This document shows, piece after piece, positions 20,959 to 31,148 of a stretch of DNA of 64,000 bases (positions are counted from its first letter, which is position 1; the number at the start of each line of letters is the position of its first letter). The translations under genes were made by a program, and so were the position numbers. This stretch comes from Qipengyuania sp. YIM B01966 (lineage in GTDB: Bacteria > Pseudomonadota > Alphaproteobacteria > Sphingomonadales > Sphingomonadaceae): NCBI RefSeq assembly GCF_016461955.1, contig NZ_JADMNM010000003.1, forward strand, positions 24,846-88,845. Reading direction: 5' to 3'. The notes beneath the pieces are model-generated. The model was not told where the DNA came from. It worked only from the letters and a program-made list of their open reading frames with translations, and did not search any database.

Positions 20959-21795
20959 TCAATAAGCCGCGTCCAGCAGGCGCAAGACATTGGTAAGGTC
21001 GCCCCGGTCTAGCCACCCATCAGCTGCGGCGCGCGCGGCGGGCTTGGCACGGTAGGCGATACCGTACGTTGCCGCTTCCAGCATCGGAATGTCGTTCGCG
21101 CCGTCGCCCGTGGCGAGCGTGGTCGCCCCGCCCGCTCTGTCCGCTTTTGCCAGCAGCACCGCACGTTTGGTCGCGCTATCGACAATCGGCCCGTCCAATG
21201 CGCCGGTTAGCCGCCCGCCGGCAATCTCGAGCCGGTTGGCGACGACGTGATCGAAACCAAGCTGCGCGCCGACCGCGTCGGCAAATTGGTGGAAACCGCC
21301 AGTCACCAGCACGGTGCGGCAGCCCGCGGCCTTCAGCCCCCTAACCAGTTCGGCAGCCCCGGCCACCGGGCGGATACGCTCGGCCAGCGTCCGGGCAATC
21401 GCGCTCTCCTCCAGCCCGGCGAGCAGCCCCACCCGCTCGCGCAAGGCGGCGGCGAAATCGAGCTCGCCGCGCATGGCGCGGTCGGTAATCGCGGCAATCT
21501 GCGGCTTGAGTCCGGCAAAATCGGCCAGTTCGTCGATACATTCCTGGCCGATCATGGTCGAATCCATGTCCGATACGAACACCGCCGGCAGCTCGGGCCT
21601 CTCAGCGCTCAGCAGGCAATCGCAGGCGGGAAAACCTGCTTCCACGGCCTCCCGCAGAGTGGCTGTCGGCACCTCGCTGACGAATTCCACCATGTCGGGC
21701 GCCAAGCGGGTAACCGTGACGGGGACAGTCCGGGCCACCGCCTCGGCGCGGGCGGACAAAGTGCTTTCGTCTGCTATGACGCGCGCGATGACCAC
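20959..21795 (-). CDS. serB: Phosphoserine phosphatase
   Basis: SerB hydrolyses phosphoserine in the last step of serine synthesis. The HAD motifs are all present: [20 protein letters not shown] (nucleophile Asp), [12 protein letters not shown], and [16 protein letters not shown]. An ACT-like N-terminal region of about 85 residues precedes them. GTG 21795 (read [11 protein letters not shown]) gives the expected N-terminus at 278 residues; no other plausible start exists before residue 40. This start lies inside the miaA coding sequence, so the two divergent genes overlap by 8 bp. Confidence 0.94.
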   Translation of the reverse strand: MVIARVIADESTLSARAEAVARTVPVTVTRLAPDMVEFVSEVPTATLREAVEAGFPACDCLLSAERPELPAVFVSDMDSTMIGQECIDELADFAGLKPQIAAITDRAMRGELDFAAALRERVGLLAGLEESAIARTLAERIRPVAGAAELVRGLKAAGCRTVLVTGGFHQFADAVGAQLGFDHVVANRLEIAGGRLTGALDGPIVDSATKRAVLLAKADRAGGATTLATGDGANDIPMLEAATYGIAYRAKPAARAAADGWLDRGDLTNVLRLLDAAY

Positions 21796-22753
21796 TGAAG
21801 CTCCCCCTCCGCCTTCGGCCGACCGGCCGCCGCTGGCGCTCATCGCAGGGCCGACTGCCAGTGGCAAGACGGCGCTGGCGGTCGATCTTGCGCTGGCCCT
21901 GGCGGCAACGGGCCGCGGCGCGGCGGTGATCAATGCCGACAGCGCGCAGGTCTATGCCGATCTCGCAGTGCTCAGCGCGCGGCCGTCGCCCGCCGAGATG
22001 CGCGGCGTGCCGCATCGCCTGTTTGGTGAATGGGGCGCCGCGCAAATCTGCTCCGCAGCCGATTGGGCAAAGCGGGCGCAGGCCGTGATTGCCGAAGCAC
22101 AGGCAGCGGGCACAGTGCCGATCCTGGTTGGCGGCACCGGGCTGTATCTGCGTACGCTGATTGACGGGATTGCGCCCGTGCCGCCGGTCGATCCGGCCAT
22201 CCGCGCGGCGGTGCGGGACATGCCGGTCGAAGATGTCCATGCGGCGCTGCGGCGCGAAGATCCGCCGGCGGCCGCCAGGCTCGCCCCGGCTGACCGCCAG
22301 CGCCTGTCGCGCGCGCTCGAGGTGGTCCGCTCGACCGGAAGGCCGCTCGCGTCGTGGCAGGCACAGCGCAGCGGCGGCATTGGCGATACCGTGGCGCTCC
22401 ATCCGGCAATCCTGTTGCCGCCGCGCGAAACGCTTTACCGCCGCTGCGATGCGCGGTTTGCGGCGATGGTCGATGGCGGCGCGCTGGCCGAGGTTGAGCG
22501 GCTGATGGCGCGCAATCTCCCGCCGGATGCGCCCGTGCTGCGGGCGATCGGGGTGCCGGAACTGGCGGCGAATCTTGGCGGATCGATCACGCTGGAGGAG
22601 GCGATCGCCCGCGCAGCGCAGGCGACCCGGCGCTATGCCAAGCGGCAATATACCTGGTTCACGCACCAGCCGCCAGCCGAATGGCCACAGCATACGACGG
22701 ATAGTTTCAACGCGACAAGCATTTTTGCATCATTATTACGTCAACAGCGTTGA
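21788..22753 (+). CDS. miaA: tRNA dimethylallyltransferase
   Basis: MiaA prenylates A37 of tRNAs that read UNN codons. The 321-residue product has the P-loop [42 protein letters not shown] and the C-terminal [13 protein letters not shown] 21788 is the only fitting start and overlaps the divergent serB start by 8 bp. The 3' end carries the short palindrome GTCAACAGCGTTGAC (22740-22754). The ilvB gene follows after 64 bp. Confidence 0.96.
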   Translation: MTTEAPPPPSADRPPLALIAGPTASGKTALAVDLALALAATGRGAAVINADSAQVYADLAVLSARPSPAEMRGVPHRLFGEWGAAQICSAADWAKRAQAVIAEAQAAGTVPILVGGTGLYLRTLIDGIAPVPPVDPAIRAAVRDMPVEDVHAALRREDPPAAARLAPADRQRLSRALEVVRSTGRPLASWQAQRSGGIGDTVALHPAILLPPRETLYRRCDARFAAMVDGGALAEVERLMARNLPPDAPVLRAIGVPELAANLGGSITLEEAIARAAQATRRYAKRQYTWFTHQPPAEWPQHTTDSFNATSIFASLLRQQR

Positions 22754-22754
22754 C
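22740..22754. repeat. Perfect short palindrome at the miaA stop codon
   Basis: GTCAAC-AGC-GTTGAC is a 6-bp inverted repeat with a 3-nt centre that covers the miaA stop and lies 64 bp before ilvB. It could be an operator or a small hairpin; nothing else supports a role. Confidence 0.3.
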
Positions 22755-22817
22755 GGGCGCGGTTCCGGTCCTTAGGGCTGCCACCCGCAAATTGTTGCAC
22801 GTGCGAAAGGAACAGAC

Positions 22818-24563
22818 GTGAGCAGCGAGCGCCCCGGTGCGCAAATCCTTGTCGAATGCCTTGTCCAGCAGGGGGTCGAACACCTGTTCGGCTATCCCGG
22901 CGGGGCGGTGCTGCCGATTTACGACGCGCTGTTTGCCGATGACCGGGTGCGCCATATCCTTGTCCGCCACGAAGCGGGCGCTGCCCATGCCGCCGAAGGC
23001 TATGCCCGTTCGACGGGCCGGCCGGGTGTGGTGCTGGTCACCAGCGGTCCGGGGGCGACCAACGCCGTCACCGGAATTGCCGACGCCTTCCTCGATTCGA
23101 TCCCGCTGGTGGTCATCACCGGGCAGGTGCCGACCGGGCTGATCGGGTCTGACGCCTTTCAGGAAGCCGACACGATCGGCATCACCCGCCACTGCACGAA
23201 GCACAATTACCTCGTCAAAGACCCGGCCGAACTGGCCGCGGTGGTCGAGGAGGCGTTCCGCATCGCCACCACCGGGCGCCCTGGGCCTGTGGTAATCGAC
23301 ATCCCCAAGGACGTGCAGATTGCGCAGGCGCCGTGGGGCACTGACGCCGCTATCCCGCCCCGCAACCGCTATGCTCCGCCCTCGGCCGCTAGCGACGGAG
23401 ACATCGCCCGCGCGCTCGAACTGCTCGCCAATGCCCGCGCACCAGTGCTCTACACGGGCGGCGGGATCATCAATGCCGGGCCGCGCGCCAGCACCTTGCT
23501 ACGCGATTTGCAGCGGCTGACCGGGGCGCCGGTCACCTCGACGCTGATGGGTCTGGGGGCCTTCCCCGCGGACCATCCCGACTGGCTGGGGATGCTGGGG
23601 ATGCACGGCACCTACGAAGCCAATATGGCGATGAACCAGGCCGACCTCATCCTGTGCCTTGGCGCGCGGTTCGATGACCGGGTGACCGGCCGGCTCGATG
23701 CCTTTGCCCCCAACGCGACCAAGATCCACGTCGATATCGACCGCTCGTCGATCAACAAGACTGTGGCGGCCGATTTGCCGATCGTCGGCGATTGCGCGGC
23801 GGTGCTCAATCAGCTGGTCACTGCCTGGGGCGATCGGCCGGCGCGCGATCTTGGCGAATGGAAAACACGCATCGCCGGCTGGCGTGCGCGCGACAGCCTG
23901 TGCTTCCCCGCCGACCGCCACGCAATCATGCCGCAATTGGCGATCAAGCGCCTCTATGAACTGAGCCGCCACCGCGATCCGATTGTCTCGACCGAGGTCG
24001 GCCAGCACCAGATGTGGGCTGCGCAGCATTTCCCGTTCTTTGCGCCCAACAAATGGCTGACTTCGGGCGGGCTCGGCACGATGGGCTATGGCCTCCCCGC
24101 CGCGATCGGCGCGCAGGTCGGCAATCCCGATGCGCTGGTGATCGACATTGCCGGTGACGCATCGATCCAGATGAACATCCAGGAACTGGGCACCGCGACG
24201 CAGTACCGCCTGCCGGTCAAGGTGTTCATCCTCAACAATGAGTGGATGGGCATGGTCCGCCAGTGGCAGGAACTGACTTATGAAAGCCGCTATTCGAACT
24301 CGTACTCCGACAGCCTGCCCGACTTTGTGAAGCTGGCCGAAGCCTATGGCTGGAAGGGCATCCGCATCGAGGATGAAAGCCAGCTCGATGCCGGCATCCA
24401 GGCGATGCTCGACCATGACGGGCCGGTGATGGTCGATTGCCTCGTCGCTAAGGAAGCCAATTGCTACCCGATGATCCCCAGCGGGGCGGCGCATACCGAA
24501 ATGATCCTCTACGGCGACAGCGTCGCCGGGACGATGGACGATGAAGCAAAGGCGTTGGTGTGA
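22818..24563 (+). CDS. ilvB: Acetolactate synthase large subunit
   Basis: The catalytic subunit of acetohydroxyacid synthase, the first common step of Val/Leu/Ile synthesis. The 581-residue product has the ThDP glutamate in [31 protein letters not shown], the FAD domain ([14 protein letters not shown]), and the ThDP/Mg motif [14 protein letters not shown]...LNNEWMG. The GTG start follows AAAGGAAC. The stop overlaps the ilvN start (TGATG). Confidence 0.97.
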   Translation: MSSERPGAQILVECLVQQGVEHLFGYPGGAVLPIYDALFADDRVRHILVRHEAGAAHAAEGYARSTGRPGVVLVTSGPGATNAVTGIADAFLDSIPLVVITGQVPTGLIGSDAFQEADTIGITRHCTKHNYLVKDPAELAAVVEEAFRIATTGRPGPVVIDIPKDVQIAQAPWGTDAAIPPRNRYAPPSAASDGDIARALELLANARAPVLYTGGGIINAGPRASTLLRDLQRLTGAPVTSTLMGLGAFPADHPDWLGMLGMHGTYEANMAMNQADLILCLGARFDDRVTGRLDAFAPNATKIHVDIDRSSINKTVAADLPIVGDCAAVLNQLVTAWGDRPARDLGEWKTRIAGWRARDSLCFPADRHAIMPQLAIKRLYELSRHRDPIVSTEVGQHQMWAAQHFPFFAPNKWLTSGGLGTMGYGLPAAIGAQVGNPDALVIDIAGDASIQMNIQELGTATQYRLPVKVFILNNEWMGMVRQWQELTYESRYSNSYSDSLPDFVKLAEAYGWKGIRIEDESQLDAGIQAMLDHDGPVMVDCLVAKEANCYPMIPSGAAHTEMILYGDSVAGTMDDEAKALV

Positions 24564-25078
24564 TGCACATCCGCAAGCAGGCGTCCGAACGCCATGTCCT
24601 GACCATCACCGTTGATAACGAAGCCGGCATCCTCGCCAAGATCGCCGGGCTGTTCACCGCGCGCGGATACAATATCGACAGCCTGACGGTTGCCGATATT
24701 ACCGAAAACCACGCGGTCAGCCGGATCACCATCGTCACCCACGGCCCGCCGGCGGTGATCGACCAGATTCACGCCCAGCTCGACCGGCTGGTGCCGGTGC
24801 ACAAGGTCATCGACCTGACCGAAGCGGGCCCGCACGTCGAACGCGAACTGGCGCTGGTCAAGGTCGCCGGCACCGGCGATGCGCGGGTCGAGGCGCTGCG
24901 GCTGGCCGAGGTGTTCCGCGCCAAGGTGGTCGATACCACCACCGCCAGCTTCGTTTTCGAACTGACCGGCACGCCCGACAAGATCGACCGCTTCGTCGCC
25001 CTGATGCGCGAACTTGGTTTGGTCGAGGTCGGCCGCACCGGCGTTGTCGGCATGATGCGCGGGGCCGAGGGGATTTGA
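24563..25078 (+). CDS. ilvN: Acetolactate synthase small (regulatory) subunit
   Basis: A 171-residue regulatory subunit with an N-terminal ACT domain (HVLTITVDNEAGILAKIAGL, GYNIDSLTVADI) that binds valine for feedback control, and the C-terminal domain RVEALRLAEVFRAKVVD. ATG 24563 overlaps the ilvB TGA by one base; an in-frame GTG one codon earlier is possible. The length equals the long alphaproteobacterial IlvH/IlvN form. Confidence 0.96.
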   Translation: MHIRKQASERHVLTITVDNEAGILAKIAGLFTARGYNIDSLTVADITENHAVSRITIVTHGPPAVIDQIHAQLDRLVPVHKVIDLTEAGPHVERELALVKVAGTGDARVEALRLAEVFRAKVVDTTTASFVFELTGTPDKIDRFVALMRELGLVEVGRTGVVGMMRGAEGI

Positions 25079-26167
<1,089 letters not shown>

Positions 26168-26228
26168 CCTCGCCGCGTTAAAGGGAAACAAGGCGGCTTC
26201 CCGTCGTCACCAGAACAGGATCCCGTCG

Positions 26229-27119
26229 ATGCAGATCAAAGCCAGTATCGCCGCTGTCGCCCTTGCTCTCTTGGCCGGCAGCGGCACGTGGGCGCTCAAT
26301 GCACAGCCATCGGTGCCCGGTGTGCGCGATGCCGGGCGGGTCAGCGCCGGGCTCTACACGGCCGATGCAGCGCATTCGCAGGTAGGATGGTCGCTCAGCC
26401 ATTTCGGGTTCAACGATTATTTTGGCATCTTCGGCGATGTTGCAGGCGAGCTGTCGCTCGACCCGGCCAATCCGGCCGCCGCGCGGGTCGATGTAACAAT
26501 CCCCGTCGCTAGCGTCACCGTGCCCAGCGCGGGTCTGCGCGAGCACTTGCTGCGGCCGGGGGCTGATGGCGCGGCGCCGGATTTCTTCGGGCCGGAGCCG
26601 CAGCCGGCGCGGTTCGTGTCCACCAGCGTTGTCCCCGGCCCCGACCACACCGCGTTGATCCACGGCCATTTGACCCTCAATGGCCGAACGAAGCCCGTGG
26701 CCATCGCAGCCAGCTTTGCAGGTGCAGGGACCAATCCGATGACCCGCAAGGACACGGTCGGTTTCCACGGGCGAGCGGCGATCGACCGGTCCGATTTCGG
26801 CATCACCACCGCGCTGCCGCTGGTGTCCGATCGGGTGCTGCTCGACATCTCGGTCGCTTTCGAGAAAGACTCCGGCGCCGTCCCCCCGCCCGCCGCGCGG
26901 CTGGACACTGACGATCCTTGCCGCGCAGCCGAGCTTCGGCCAGCGATCGGCCGGCCGGCGACACCAGCCTACCGTGCCGAGATCGCCGCCGCGCGGCCAG
27001 GGCAGGCAATCCGCTGGCTGCACCCTACCAGCATGGTGACCACGGATTATCGGCCGGACAGGCTGAATATCGTGACCGAACCGCGGACCGACCGGATCCT
27101 TGCGTTGCGGTGCGGCTGA
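26229..27119 (+). CDS. Secreted YceI protein fused to an I78 inhibitor-like domain
   Basis: A 296-residue two-domain protein. A signal peptide (MQIKASIAAVALALLAGSGT) leads to a YceI lipocalin-like domain at about residues 40-220 (YTADAAHSQVGWSLSHFGFN, GHLTLNGRTKPVAI, GFHGRAAIDRSDFGI). From about residue 228 there is a second domain with DDPCRAAELRPAIGRPATP, AIRWLHPTSMVTTDYRPDRLN and terminal LALRCG, the pattern of peptidase inhibitor family I78, including the two cysteines. YceI binds isoprenoids in known members; I78 members inhibit serine proteases. The fusion is unusual. The stop overlaps the next gene (TGATG). Confidence 0.8.
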   Translation: MQIKASIAAVALALLAGSGTWALNAQPSVPGVRDAGRVSAGLYTADAAHSQVGWSLSHFGFNDYFGIFGDVAGELSLDPANPAAARVDVTIPVASVTVPSAGLREHLLRPGADGAAPDFFGPEPQPARFVSTSVVPGPDHTALIHGHLTLNGRTKPVAIAASFAGAGTNPMTRKDTVGFHGRAAIDRSDFGITTALPLVSDRVLLDISVAFEKDSGAVPPPAARLDTDDPCRAAELRPAIGRPATPAYRAEIAAARPGQAIRWLHPTSMVTTDYRPDRLNIVTEPRTDRILALRCG

Positions 27120-28069
27120 TGGCGCTCGACTGCGAAACACTTGTCATCGGAGCGGGCCCCGCCGGGCTTACCGCAGCGATGTACCTCGCCCGTTATCGGC
27201 GCGATGTGCTGGTGGTGCATGACGGCACCGCCCGTGCGCTGCGTATCCCGCTGACCCATAACGTGCCCGGTTTTCCGGAAGGGGTTTGCGGCACCGACCT
27301 GCTCGCCCGGATGACCGAACACGCCACCGAATATGGCGCGCGCCTGCACAAGGCATTGGTCACCGGGCTGAAGCGGACCGCGAACGGGTTCACCGCCCAG
27401 CTCGACGATGGCGGCGCCATCACCGCACGCGGCGTGGTGCTGGCGACCGGCATCTGGCTCAACGAGGTCGATCTGCCGCGCGAGGTGCACGAGCAGGCAA
27501 TCAAAGACGATGTGCTGCGCTATTGCCCGATCTGCGATGCCTACGAGCATTCGGGCCGCGAAATCGCGGTGCTCGGCGCAGATCTGCATGGCGCGGCAGA
27601 GGCCATGTTCCTGCGGCAATATTCCGATAAGGTGACGCTGATCCCCGCCTGGTCGGACGATCTCGACGCCGACCAGCATCACGAGCTCGACGATAGCGAC
27701 ATCACCGTGCTGCGCGGCCGGGTCACCGCGATCGAGCCCGATGCGGACGGCATCACCGTCCATCTGGCGGGCCGCGACAGCACCGCGAGCAGCCACCGCT
27801 TCGGTATCCTTTACCCCGCATTCGGCGTGACCCCGCGCACCGATCTGGCGGTTAAGCTGGGGCTGGAAGTGAACGAGGATGGCCGGCTGGGCGCGCTGAC
27901 CCATATGAAGGCCGAGATTCCGGGCTTCTACGCGGCGGGCGACATTGTCGAAGGGCTCGACCAGATCAGCGTGGCCATGGGCCACGGCGCCGTTGCAGCA
28001 ACAAAGCTGCACAATTACCTGCGTGACGAGGATGATCATGTCATGTCGGACCAGCGCCCGGTCGATTGA
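27119..28069 (+). CDS. Thioredoxin-reductase-like FAD/NAD(P) oxidoreductase
   Basis: A 316-residue flavoprotein of the thioredoxin reductase fold. It has the FAD motif LVIGAGPAGLTAAMYLARY, VVLATGIW, an NAD(P) domain (AVLGADLHGAAEAMFLR) and the C-terminal FAD motif GFYAAGDIVEGLDQISVAMGHGAVAATKLH. The redox motif is CPICDAYEHSG instead of the CATCDG of classic TrxB, so thioredoxin may not be the substrate. Its ATG overlaps the stop of the YceI-I78 gene by one base. Confidence 0.85.
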   Translation: MALDCETLVIGAGPAGLTAAMYLARYRRDVLVVHDGTARALRIPLTHNVPGFPEGVCGTDLLARMTEHATEYGARLHKALVTGLKRTANGFTAQLDDGGAITARGVVLATGIWLNEVDLPREVHEQAIKDDVLRYCPICDAYEHSGREIAVLGADLHGAAEAMFLRQYSDKVTLIPAWSDDLDADQHHELDDSDITVLRGRVTAIEPDADGITVHLAGRDSTASSHRFGILYPAFGVTPRTDLAVKLGLEVNEDGRLGALTHMKAEIPGFYAAGDIVEGLDQISVAMGHGAVAATKLHNYLRDEDDHVMSDQRPVD

Positions 28070-28142
28070 TTGCCCAGCATTGTTGACCAGCGCGCTGCGG
28101 GGCGGGTTTACAACGGACCGCCGCCGCGCCTACAAGCAGCGC

Positions 28143-28190
28143 ATGATCTCGCCTGCGGCCCTGCTACGACTTATCCGCCCTTGGGCGTGA
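28143..28190 (+). CDS. Candidate leucine leader peptide upstream of leuA
   Basis: A 15-codon ORF reading MISPAALLRLIRPWA ends 90 bp before leuA. It holds three Leu codons in four positions, CTG CTA CGA CTT; CTA and CTT are rare in this GC-rich genome, as expected for a ribosome-stalling leader. The segment is followed by pairing elements at 28177-28234. This is an inference from position and composition; the ribosome site (AAGCAG) is weak. Confidence 0.45.
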   Translation: MISPAALLRLIRPWA

Positions 28191-28234
28191 CCTGACGCGC
28201 AGGCATCGGGCTGCGTGACGGCGCACCCAAGGGC
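28177..28234 (+). promoter_or_regulatory. Candidate leuA attenuator pairing
   Basis: GCCCTTGGG at 28177-28185, which overlaps the end of the leader ORF, is perfectly complementary to CCCAAGGGC at 28226-28234. Between them CGCAG and CTGCG (28197-28215) can form an inner hairpin. Stalling at the leader Leu codons would alter which pairs form. No U-tract follows, so a rho-independent terminator is not obvious. Confidence 0.4.
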
Positions 28235-28280
28235 TCTATCACCCGCACCCCTGCCGCCTGCTGCTGCTGACGAGATTACC

Positions 28281-29957
28281 ATGACCATGCTCCGCGATCC
28301 GCGCCCCAAATACGCGCCCTTCCCGCAGGTTCCGCTGGACGGCCGGCAATGGCCCGCGCGCACCATCACCCGCGCCCCCCGCTGGCTCAGCACCGACCTG
28401 CGCGATGGCAATCAGGCGATTGTCGACCCGATGGACGCGGTGAAGAAGAACCGCTTCTTCGATCTGCTGGTCGAGGTGGGGCTGAAGGAGATCGAGGTCG
28501 GTTTCCCCAGCGCCGGGGCGACCGAATTCGACTTCATCTCGGGCCTCGTCCGTTCGGGCCGCATCCCCGACGATGTGATTGTCCAGGTGCTGACGCAGAG
28601 CCGCGAAGATCTGATCCGTACCTCGTTCGACAGCCTCGCCGGGGCGCGCGCGGCAATCGTCCACCTCTACAATGCGGTCAGCCCGGCCTGGCGCGAAATC
28701 GTCTTCCGCATGGACCGCGCCGAGGTGAAGGCCATTGCCGTTGCCGGCGCCAAGGTGATGCGTGACGAGGCGGCCAAGCGCCCGAACACCGAATGGAACT
28801 TCCAATATTCGCCTGAGACCTTCTCCACCGCCGAACTCGATTTCAGCCTCGAGGTGAGCGAGGCGGTGATGGACATCCTCCAGCCCACAGCCGAACAGCC
28901 GATCATTCTCAACCTGCCCGCCACGGTAGAGGCGGCGACGCCCAATATCTACGCCGACCAGATCGAATATTTCATCCGCAACCTGCCCCGGCGCGAGACG
29001 GCGGTGATCAGCCTCCACACCCATAACGATCGCGGCACCGGGGTCGCAGCGGCCGAGCTGGGGCTAATGGCCGGGGCCGACCGGGTCGAGGGCTGCCTGT
29101 TCGGCAATGGGGAGCGCACGGGCAATTGCTGTCTGGTGACAGTGGCGCTCAACATGTACACGCAAGGTGTTGATCCGGCGCTCGATTTTTCCGATATCGA
29201 CCGGGTTATCGAGACGGTGGAGTTCTGCAACCAGATCCCCGTCCACCAGCGCCACCCCTATGGCGGCGAGCTGGTCTTCACTGCCTTTTCCGGTAGCCAT
29301 CAGGATGCGATCAAGAAGGGGTTCGAAGCGCACGGGCAGCAGAACGATCCGCAGTGGCGGGTGCCGTATCTGCCCATCGACCCGGCCGATCTCGGCCGCT
29401 CTTACGAGGCGGTGATCCGGGTCAATTCGCAGAGCGGCAAAGGCGGCTTTGCCTGGGTCCTTGAACAGGATCAGGGCCTCAAGCTGCCCAAGGCGATGCA
29501 GGCCGATTTCTCGCGCCATGTCCAGCGCATGGCCGACGATCTGGGCCGCGAATTGAACGCCGCCGATATCTGGCAGGCGTTTCGCGCTGCCTATCATGTG
29601 CAGACGCCAGGCAAGCATTTCCAGCTGGTCGATTACGAGGAAACCCGCGCCGCCGATGGCACGCGGGTGTTTGCCGGGACGATCGAGGTGGAGGGCCGCG
29701 CGCAGAGCGTCTCGGGGCGCGGCAACGGCCTGATCTCGTCGGTCGTCGCGACCTTGCGCGAGGCGTTCGGCGTGGCGCTGGAGGTGGTCGACTATTCCGA
29801 ACACGCCTTGGGCGCCGGCAGCGACGCGCGCGCGGCAGCCTACATCCTCGCCGCGCTGCCCGACGGCCGCCGCATATGGGGCTGCGGCATCGACGAAGAC
29901 ATCGCCACCGCCAGCGTCCGCGCCGTGATCAGCGCGGCGAATGGCGCGGTCAGATAG
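28281..29957 (+). CDS. leuA: 2-isopropylmalate synthase (LeuA type 2)
   Basis: LeuA condenses acetyl-CoA with 2-ketoisovalerate, the committed step to leucine. The 558-residue product is the long LeuA2 form, with WLSTDLRDGNQAIVDPM, VGLKEIEVGFPSAGATEFDF, SLHTHNDRGTGVAAAELGL (metal His pair), GNGERTGN, and a C-terminal regulatory domain with VSGRGNGLISSVV and DYSEHALGAGSDARAAAYI. ATG 28281 (MTMLRDPRPKYAP) is used; an ATG two codons on and one 66 bp earlier are alternatives. A candidate leucine leader peptide lies upstream. Confidence 0.96.
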   Translation: MTMLRDPRPKYAPFPQVPLDGRQWPARTITRAPRWLSTDLRDGNQAIVDPMDAVKKNRFFDLLVEVGLKEIEVGFPSAGATEFDFISGLVRSGRIPDDVIVQVLTQSREDLIRTSFDSLAGARAAIVHLYNAVSPAWREIVFRMDRAEVKAIAVAGAKVMRDEAAKRPNTEWNFQYSPETFSTAELDFSLEVSEAVMDILQPTAEQPIILNLPATVEAATPNIYADQIEYFIRNLPRRETAVISLHTHNDRGTGVAAAELGLMAGADRVEGCLFGNGERTGNCCLVTVALNMYTQGVDPALDFSDIDRVIETVEFCNQIPVHQRHPYGGELVFTAFSGSHQDAIKKGFEAHGQQNDPQWRVPYLPIDPADLGRSYEAVIRVNSQSGKGGFAWVLEQDQGLKLPKAMQADFSRHVQRMADDLGRELNAADIWQAFRAAYHVQTPGKHFQLVDYEETRAADGTRVFAGTIEVEGRAQSVSGRGNGLISSVVATLREAFGVALEVVDYSEHALGAGSDARAAAYILAALPDGRRIWGCGIDEDIATASVRAVISAANGAVR

Positions 29958-30029
29958 GCTTCTGCCCGGAGCAGGCTTGCGACCCGCTACGAGGTGTGGT
30001 CCTTTCCCGCCACGTGAGAGGGCCTGCCG

Positions 30030-31076
30030 ATGACCGAAGCGATTCTCGAACCTGATCTGCCGATCATCGATCCGCATCATCATCTGTGGGATTTGCGCCC
30101 GCTCATCCCGGCCTTCCCCGAACCGCGCCACCCGTTCATCGCGGCGATTGCCGATGCGGCCTATTTCACCTTCGACCAGCTTCAGGCGGAAACGCAGTCG
30201 GGCCACCGGATCGTCGCCACAGTCTATATGGAGTGCGGCGCGTTCTATGATGCGGCGCGCGACGAGGCCTTCAGGCCGGTGGGCGAGGTCGAATTTGTCA
30301 ACGGCGTTGCGGCGCAGGGCGCGAGCGGGCTGTATGGCGAATACCGCCCATCTGCCGCGATCGTCGGCCATGCCGATTTGCGTGGCGGCAGCGCGGCGGG
30401 CGACGTGCTCGATGCGTTGATGGCCGCCTCGCCCCGTTTTGTCGGCATCCGCCATGCCGGCGCCTGGGACGCCGATCCCGAGGTGCTCGGCCCGCCCTTC
30501 CACCATCCGCCGGGCCTCTACCGCGATGCCGCCTTTCGCGAAGGGTTTGCCGAACTCGGCAAGCGCGGGCTGACCTTCGATGCCTGGGTGCTCGAGCCGC
30601 AACTGGGCGACGTGATCGACCTGGCGCGCGCGTTTCCCGATCAGCCGATCGTGCTCGACCATTGCGGCACGCCGGTGGGCGTTGCCAGCTACAAGGGCAA
30701 GCTGCACGAGAATTTCGATCGCTGGCGCCATGCCATCCGCGAGCTTGCGGCGTGCCCCAATGTCACGATCAAGCTCGGCGGGCTCGCCATGGCGTTCTGC
30801 GCGCTGCCCGAAGATGGCCCGGCGGCAGGCCACGGGTCAGAGCACCTCGCCGCTCTGTGGCGCCCCTATATCGAGACCTGTATCGAGGCGTTCGGGCCGG
30901 ACCGCGCGATGTTCGAAAGCAATTACCCGGTCGATCGCTGGGGCGCGAGCTATCCGGTGCTGTGGAACACCTTCAAGCGGCTGACGCAGGGCGCTTCGGC
31001 GGAGGAGAAGCGCGCGCTCTATGCCGGCACGGCGGCGCGGGTTTATCAGCTGGAGCACCTGCTGCCCGCCCAATAG
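30030..31076 (+). CDS. Amidohydrolase-2 family metal-dependent hydrolase
   Basis: A 348-residue TIM-barrel hydrolase of the amidohydrolase-2 group, which includes lactonases and decarboxylases. It has LPIIDPHHHLWDL (HxH metal site), ADLRGGSAAGDV, GIRHAGAWD, IVLDHCGTPVG, and MFESNYPVDRWGASY near the C-terminus (terminal metal-related residues in FESNxPVD). The precise substrate is not assignable; the group's 2-pyrone-4,6-dicarboxylate lactonase and L-fucono-lactonase members are nearest in pattern. It is 72 bp after leuA and monocistronic or paired with the next gene. Confidence 0.85.
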   Translation: MTEAILEPDLPIIDPHHHLWDLRPLIPAFPEPRHPFIAAIADAAYFTFDQLQAETQSGHRIVATVYMECGAFYDAARDEAFRPVGEVEFVNGVAAQGASGLYGEYRPSAAIVGHADLRGGSAAGDVLDALMAASPRFVGIRHAGAWDADPEVLGPPFHHPPGLYRDAAFREGFAELGKRGLTFDAWVLEPQLGDVIDLARAFPDQPIVLDHCGTPVGVASYKGKLHENFDRWRHAIRELAACPNVTIKLGGLAMAFCALPEDGPAAGHGSEHLAALWRPYIETCIEAFGPDRAMFESNYPVDRWGASYPVLWNTFKRLTQGASAEEKRALYAGTAARVYQLEHLLPAQ

Positions 31077-31148
31077 CCCGCCGCCACTCGACAAGCGCGC
31101 CGCCGCTGCCTAACCCTGCCGCCGGTTTCATTCTGCAACGGAGGTTCC

